A stretch of 64,000 bases of DNA from Globisporangium splendens (lineage: Eukaryota; Oomycota; Peronosporomycetes; Pythiales; Pythiaceae). Location: positions 1 through 64,000 of the forward strand of contig VFIW01000056.1 of assembly GCA_006386115.1 (NCBI GenBank), read 5' to 3'. The notes under the pieces are model-generated. The model was not told the DNA's origin, searched no databases, and was given only the letters and a program-made list of their open reading frames with translations. Positions 61,726 through 64,000 of the stretch are shown piece after piece. Both the position numbers and the translations under genes were made by a program. Within the stretch, counting starts at the first letter, position 1; each line of letters starts with the position of its first letter.

Positions 61726-64000
61726 CTAGGCCATGAGGATGCCTCCGAGCCCAAAGTTGATCGTCGCCAGCAGCATGTTGCGCATCTTGTCCATGGTCGT
61801 GTACGGCGGCAGCTCCACTGAGAAGAAGCACGTGTGCGCCACAGGCAGACTCATGATGCTATCGCGGCCTCCCTTTTTGGTCAACTTGAACGGCTGCGGC
61901 CACTTCCCGCGCGGCAATCGACTGCGTCCCCATGCGAAGCGCACGAAATCTGATCGCTGCTCGTCGGTGAACGATTCCATCGCGTCCCAGAAGAGCTTAA
62001 CCGTGTCGTCGTTTTCGTTGTACCCGTCGTACCGTGTGTGCTGTTTCCAGAGCGCAATGTCGATTTTCGGGGAACCGCACGTTAGAATCTCCATTTCTTG
62101 CCACGTCAGCAGCGTCAGCGCTCGCATGGGGAAAATGGTCGCGAACCCTCTCGCCATCGCTGCGACTTGAAGGGATCCCTCGTAGAGTCGATATTGCTCA
62201 GCTAGGTGACAGTACTCGAGGCGATTCTGGAACGTCACACGCATCGTTTTCCCACCTTCCACTAACTCCACTTCTTGTCCATTGCAATCAAACGCTGTGA
62301 ACCTCAGGTCGAGACCTTCAAACGCCGCGTCAAACTCTTCTTCGATCAAAATGCCATCACGCTCACAATTCTGAATGCCGTCCAACATTTGCACAAACAT
62401 GGCGTCGGTGCCCTCCAAATCACTTTGGTCTAGCGGTTGATTGATCAACTGTTTCCACACGAGCGATGGGAACGCAAATGGGAAATCTCCATGTGTTCGT
62501 AGAGAAATTCCCAGCAGCTTCCCCACAAACTCGTACATTTGAATAGCTACTGGCGACGTACACTTTGGATTCGGCAAGTACATGCTTCGATTGATCCCCG
62601 TGTCGTGCTGGCCGTTTGGGCACAAAACAAAGAGACTGAAATGCGCTGAAAACAGATCGTCGACCATGGAGTTCGCACCTTCGCGGTACACTCCACCCCA
62701 GTCCACTCCTTCCTCTCCGCGGAATTTGACGCTAAACAGACGGCCCTTGTTGTCGATCTTTCTCCGGAATAGAGCGGGGTCAACGTTGTTGAGCTGCCGG
62801 AATGCTTGAGCAAAGAAACACTCTGATACCGATGGCTCGACTTCTCTATCGTCTCGCGACTCGAGCGCCTGCAGACGATCCAACGTGATGCGCGCTGTAT
62901 GATTGTTCGCATTGCTGTTGGAGTCGCCCGACAAATTCGTTTCCTCGATCGCCGACTCTACAAGTGCGTTCTTGATGTCGAAGAAAATACAGTGACTCAA
63001 AAGCCGCAACCGATGCGCGACGGTCCATGCTGATGACGTATCGCGCAGATCCAAAAGCGGGAGGCACTCCTTTAGTCTCTGGTTAAAATACTTCAAGAGC
63101 GCGAAACGCAGTTCCACGTCTTCACGCGGCAAATCCAGAAGAAGCGAACAACGTAAGCCATCAAGCGTATAGTGGAGCCTCACATCCGATGGACGAAGAT
63201 CAACCGAACTCAAGCCGCCACCTTCAACGTTGTTATTCACCCAGTCGACCAGCTGCAGATCCATGGCCGAAGTCCATACAGTTGTCTGACAGCCACCTGA
63301 ATCTGCTTCCCCACCATTCGATCGAGATGCCAGAAGCTTGTCAAACGTCCGCTCAATAGCGGCAACTGATGCGCGGGCGAGCTGATTCTCTCTTGACAAA
63401 CCGACTGCCATCACCGACAAGTTGATCCCGTAGACTGCATCGGTGTTGTCATCTCCAACAAACGAGTACTGGAGTGTATCACCAGGAAACTCGATTGCTT
63501 CAGTTGGCCAATTACCATATCCACTATATCGCTTGCACGCTAGCTGCTCTGCCCCGGCATCGGAACAATGACGTCCTCCTGTGAGGCTACTCATCAATTG
63601 AAGACATGCAGCATCCGGTTTTGTCGCACAACGAGAATCAAAAGCCACGAGCAGTGACTGAGCTCCAGCAAAGTCGATTGCGCCTTGCAAAATTGCGCCG
63701 CTTGGGTATGGGTGCGAACTCTCGATGATTGCTGTGGATCCGTACGTATCCAGCCAAATCGAGACCAAAATATGTTGAGGCAACGTTGAGCTCTCACCGA
63801 GCAAAAATCGCGCCATCTCAGTGAGATCAGTTAAAACCTCCGATGTATGACGGCTTTCGGCTGGCAATGACAGCGGAGCGCGAAAAATTGGTCTATCGGA
63901 AGGTCCCATCGGCAAATTCGGATCACGAGCTTCAAATGCTTTAGCTGCAGCTGCTGTCATCATCGAAAGCTCGACGAGTTGCAACAAGTGAGCGGAAATG
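61726..64000 (-). CDS. HECT-domain E3 ubiquitin ligase, N-terminus beyond window
   Basis: The frame is open from the right edge of the window to the stop at 61726, so at least 757 codons are visible and the start lies outside. The C-terminal half (about the last 380 codons) is a HECT domain: RLFSVKFRGEEGVDWGGVYRE, YEFVGKLLGISLRTHGDFPF, LEYCHLAEQYRLYEG, and LPVAHTCFFSVELPPYTT. The thioester cysteine codon is at 61828-61830. HECT ligases accept ubiquitin on this cysteine and pass it to substrates. The overall look is HERC/HECTD3-like rather than NEDD4-like; no WW or RCC1 repeats are visible in the part present. The N-terminal part has no domain I can name. The substrate is unknown. Confidence 0.93.
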   Translation of the reverse strand, partial: ISAHLLQLVELSMMTAAAAKAFEARDPNLPMGPSDRPIFRAPLSLPAESRHTSEVLTDLTEMARFLLGESSTLPQHILVSIWLDTYGSTAIIESSHPYPSGAILQGAIDFAGAQSLLVAFDSRCATKPDAACLQLMSSLTGGRHCSDAGAEQLACKRYSGYGNWPTEAIEFPGDTLQYSFVGDDNTDAVYGINLSVMAVGLSRENQLARASVAAIERTFDKLLASRSNGGEADSGGCQTTVWTSAMDLQLVDWVNNNVEGGGLSSVDLRPSDVRLHYTLDGLRCSLLLDLPREDVELRFALLKYFNQRLKECLPLLDLRDTSSAWTVAHRLRLLSHCIFFDIKNALVESAIEETNLSGDSNSNANNHTARITLDRLQALESRDDREVEPSVSECFFAQAFRQLNNVDPALFRRKIDNKGRLFSVKFRGEEGVDWGGVYREGANSMVDDLFSAHFSLFVLCPNGQHDTGINRSMYLPNPKCTSPVAIQMYEFVGKLLGISLRTHGDFPFAFPSLVWKQLINQPLDQSDLEGTDAMFVQMLDGIQNCERDGILIEEEFDAAFEGLDLRFTAFDCNGQEVELVEGGKTMRVTFQNRLEYCHLAEQYRLYEGSLQVAAMARGFATIFPMRALTLLTWQEMEILTCGSPKIDIALWKQHTRYDGYNENDDTVKLFWDAMESFTDEQRSDFVRFAWGRSRLPRGKWPQPFKLTKKGGRDSIMSLPVAHTCFFSVELPPYTTMDKMRNMLLATINFGLGGILMA

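Noticed and set aside
32778..64000. A functional gene cluster among the right-hand genes
   Set aside because: Strands alternate, products belong to unrelated pathways and compartments, and nothing suggests co-regulation beyond close packing.

Overview
The window looks like nuclear DNA of an oomycete (stramenopile). It carries compact, mostly single-exon genes with a GC-rich coding style and GT-AG introns of about 60-110 bp. Protein architectures typical of that group are present: a glucan synthase fused to a transporter-like domain, a START/FYVE/GAF-like protein and a short myosin with a TH1 tail. I inferred the organism from these features only; no species call is possible.

Positions 1-20271 are a retrotransposon block with all coding on the minus strand. 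A Ty1/copia element (here T1, 311-bp LTRs) is inserted between the integrase and reverse transcriptase parts of a second Ty1/copia element (here T2, about 417-bp LTRs). It is flanked by a CATAC target-site duplication. The nested unit is tandemly repeated with a period of about 9.23 kb, and about 2.2 units are visible. The middle unit is best preserved: T1-B has an uninterrupted 1401-codon Gag-Pol frame, and both halves of its T2 host are open. The outer units carry frameshifts and truncations.

Positions 20272-28461 hold a Ty3/gypsy chromoelement (T3), also on the minus strand, with 650/638-bp LTRs. It has gag, protease, RT-RNase H-integrase and a chromodomain. It is broken by one frameshift and by a related LTR lying in inverted orientation inside pol. 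On the opposite strand, next to its 3' LTR, is a 355-codon coiled-coil reading frame that overlaps the chromodomain end of pol. No target-site duplication flanks T3. A decayed ankyrin-repeat pseudogene follows (29.2-30.3 kb).

From 32.7 kb to the end the window is ordinary genic DNA. In order: mitochondrial pyruvate carboxylase (+), class I-like myosin (-), peroxisomal enoyl-CoA isomerase/hydratase ending in SKL (+), START/FYVE/GAF protein (-), a ten-exon coiled-coil gene (+), mitochondrial serine hydroxymethyltransferase (-), a broken METTL21-like methyltransferase (-), a doubtful degenerate locus (+), a 2273-residue glucan synthase/MFS fusion (+) and a HECT ubiquitin ligase (-) running off the right edge. 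Convergent pairs are tightly packed (60-500 bp). The genes do not form one pathway: carboxylation of pyruvate, one-carbon metabolism, fatty-acid oxidation, wall glucan synthesis and cytoskeleton/ubiquitin functions sit side by side, as is usual for eukaryotic housekeeping genes.
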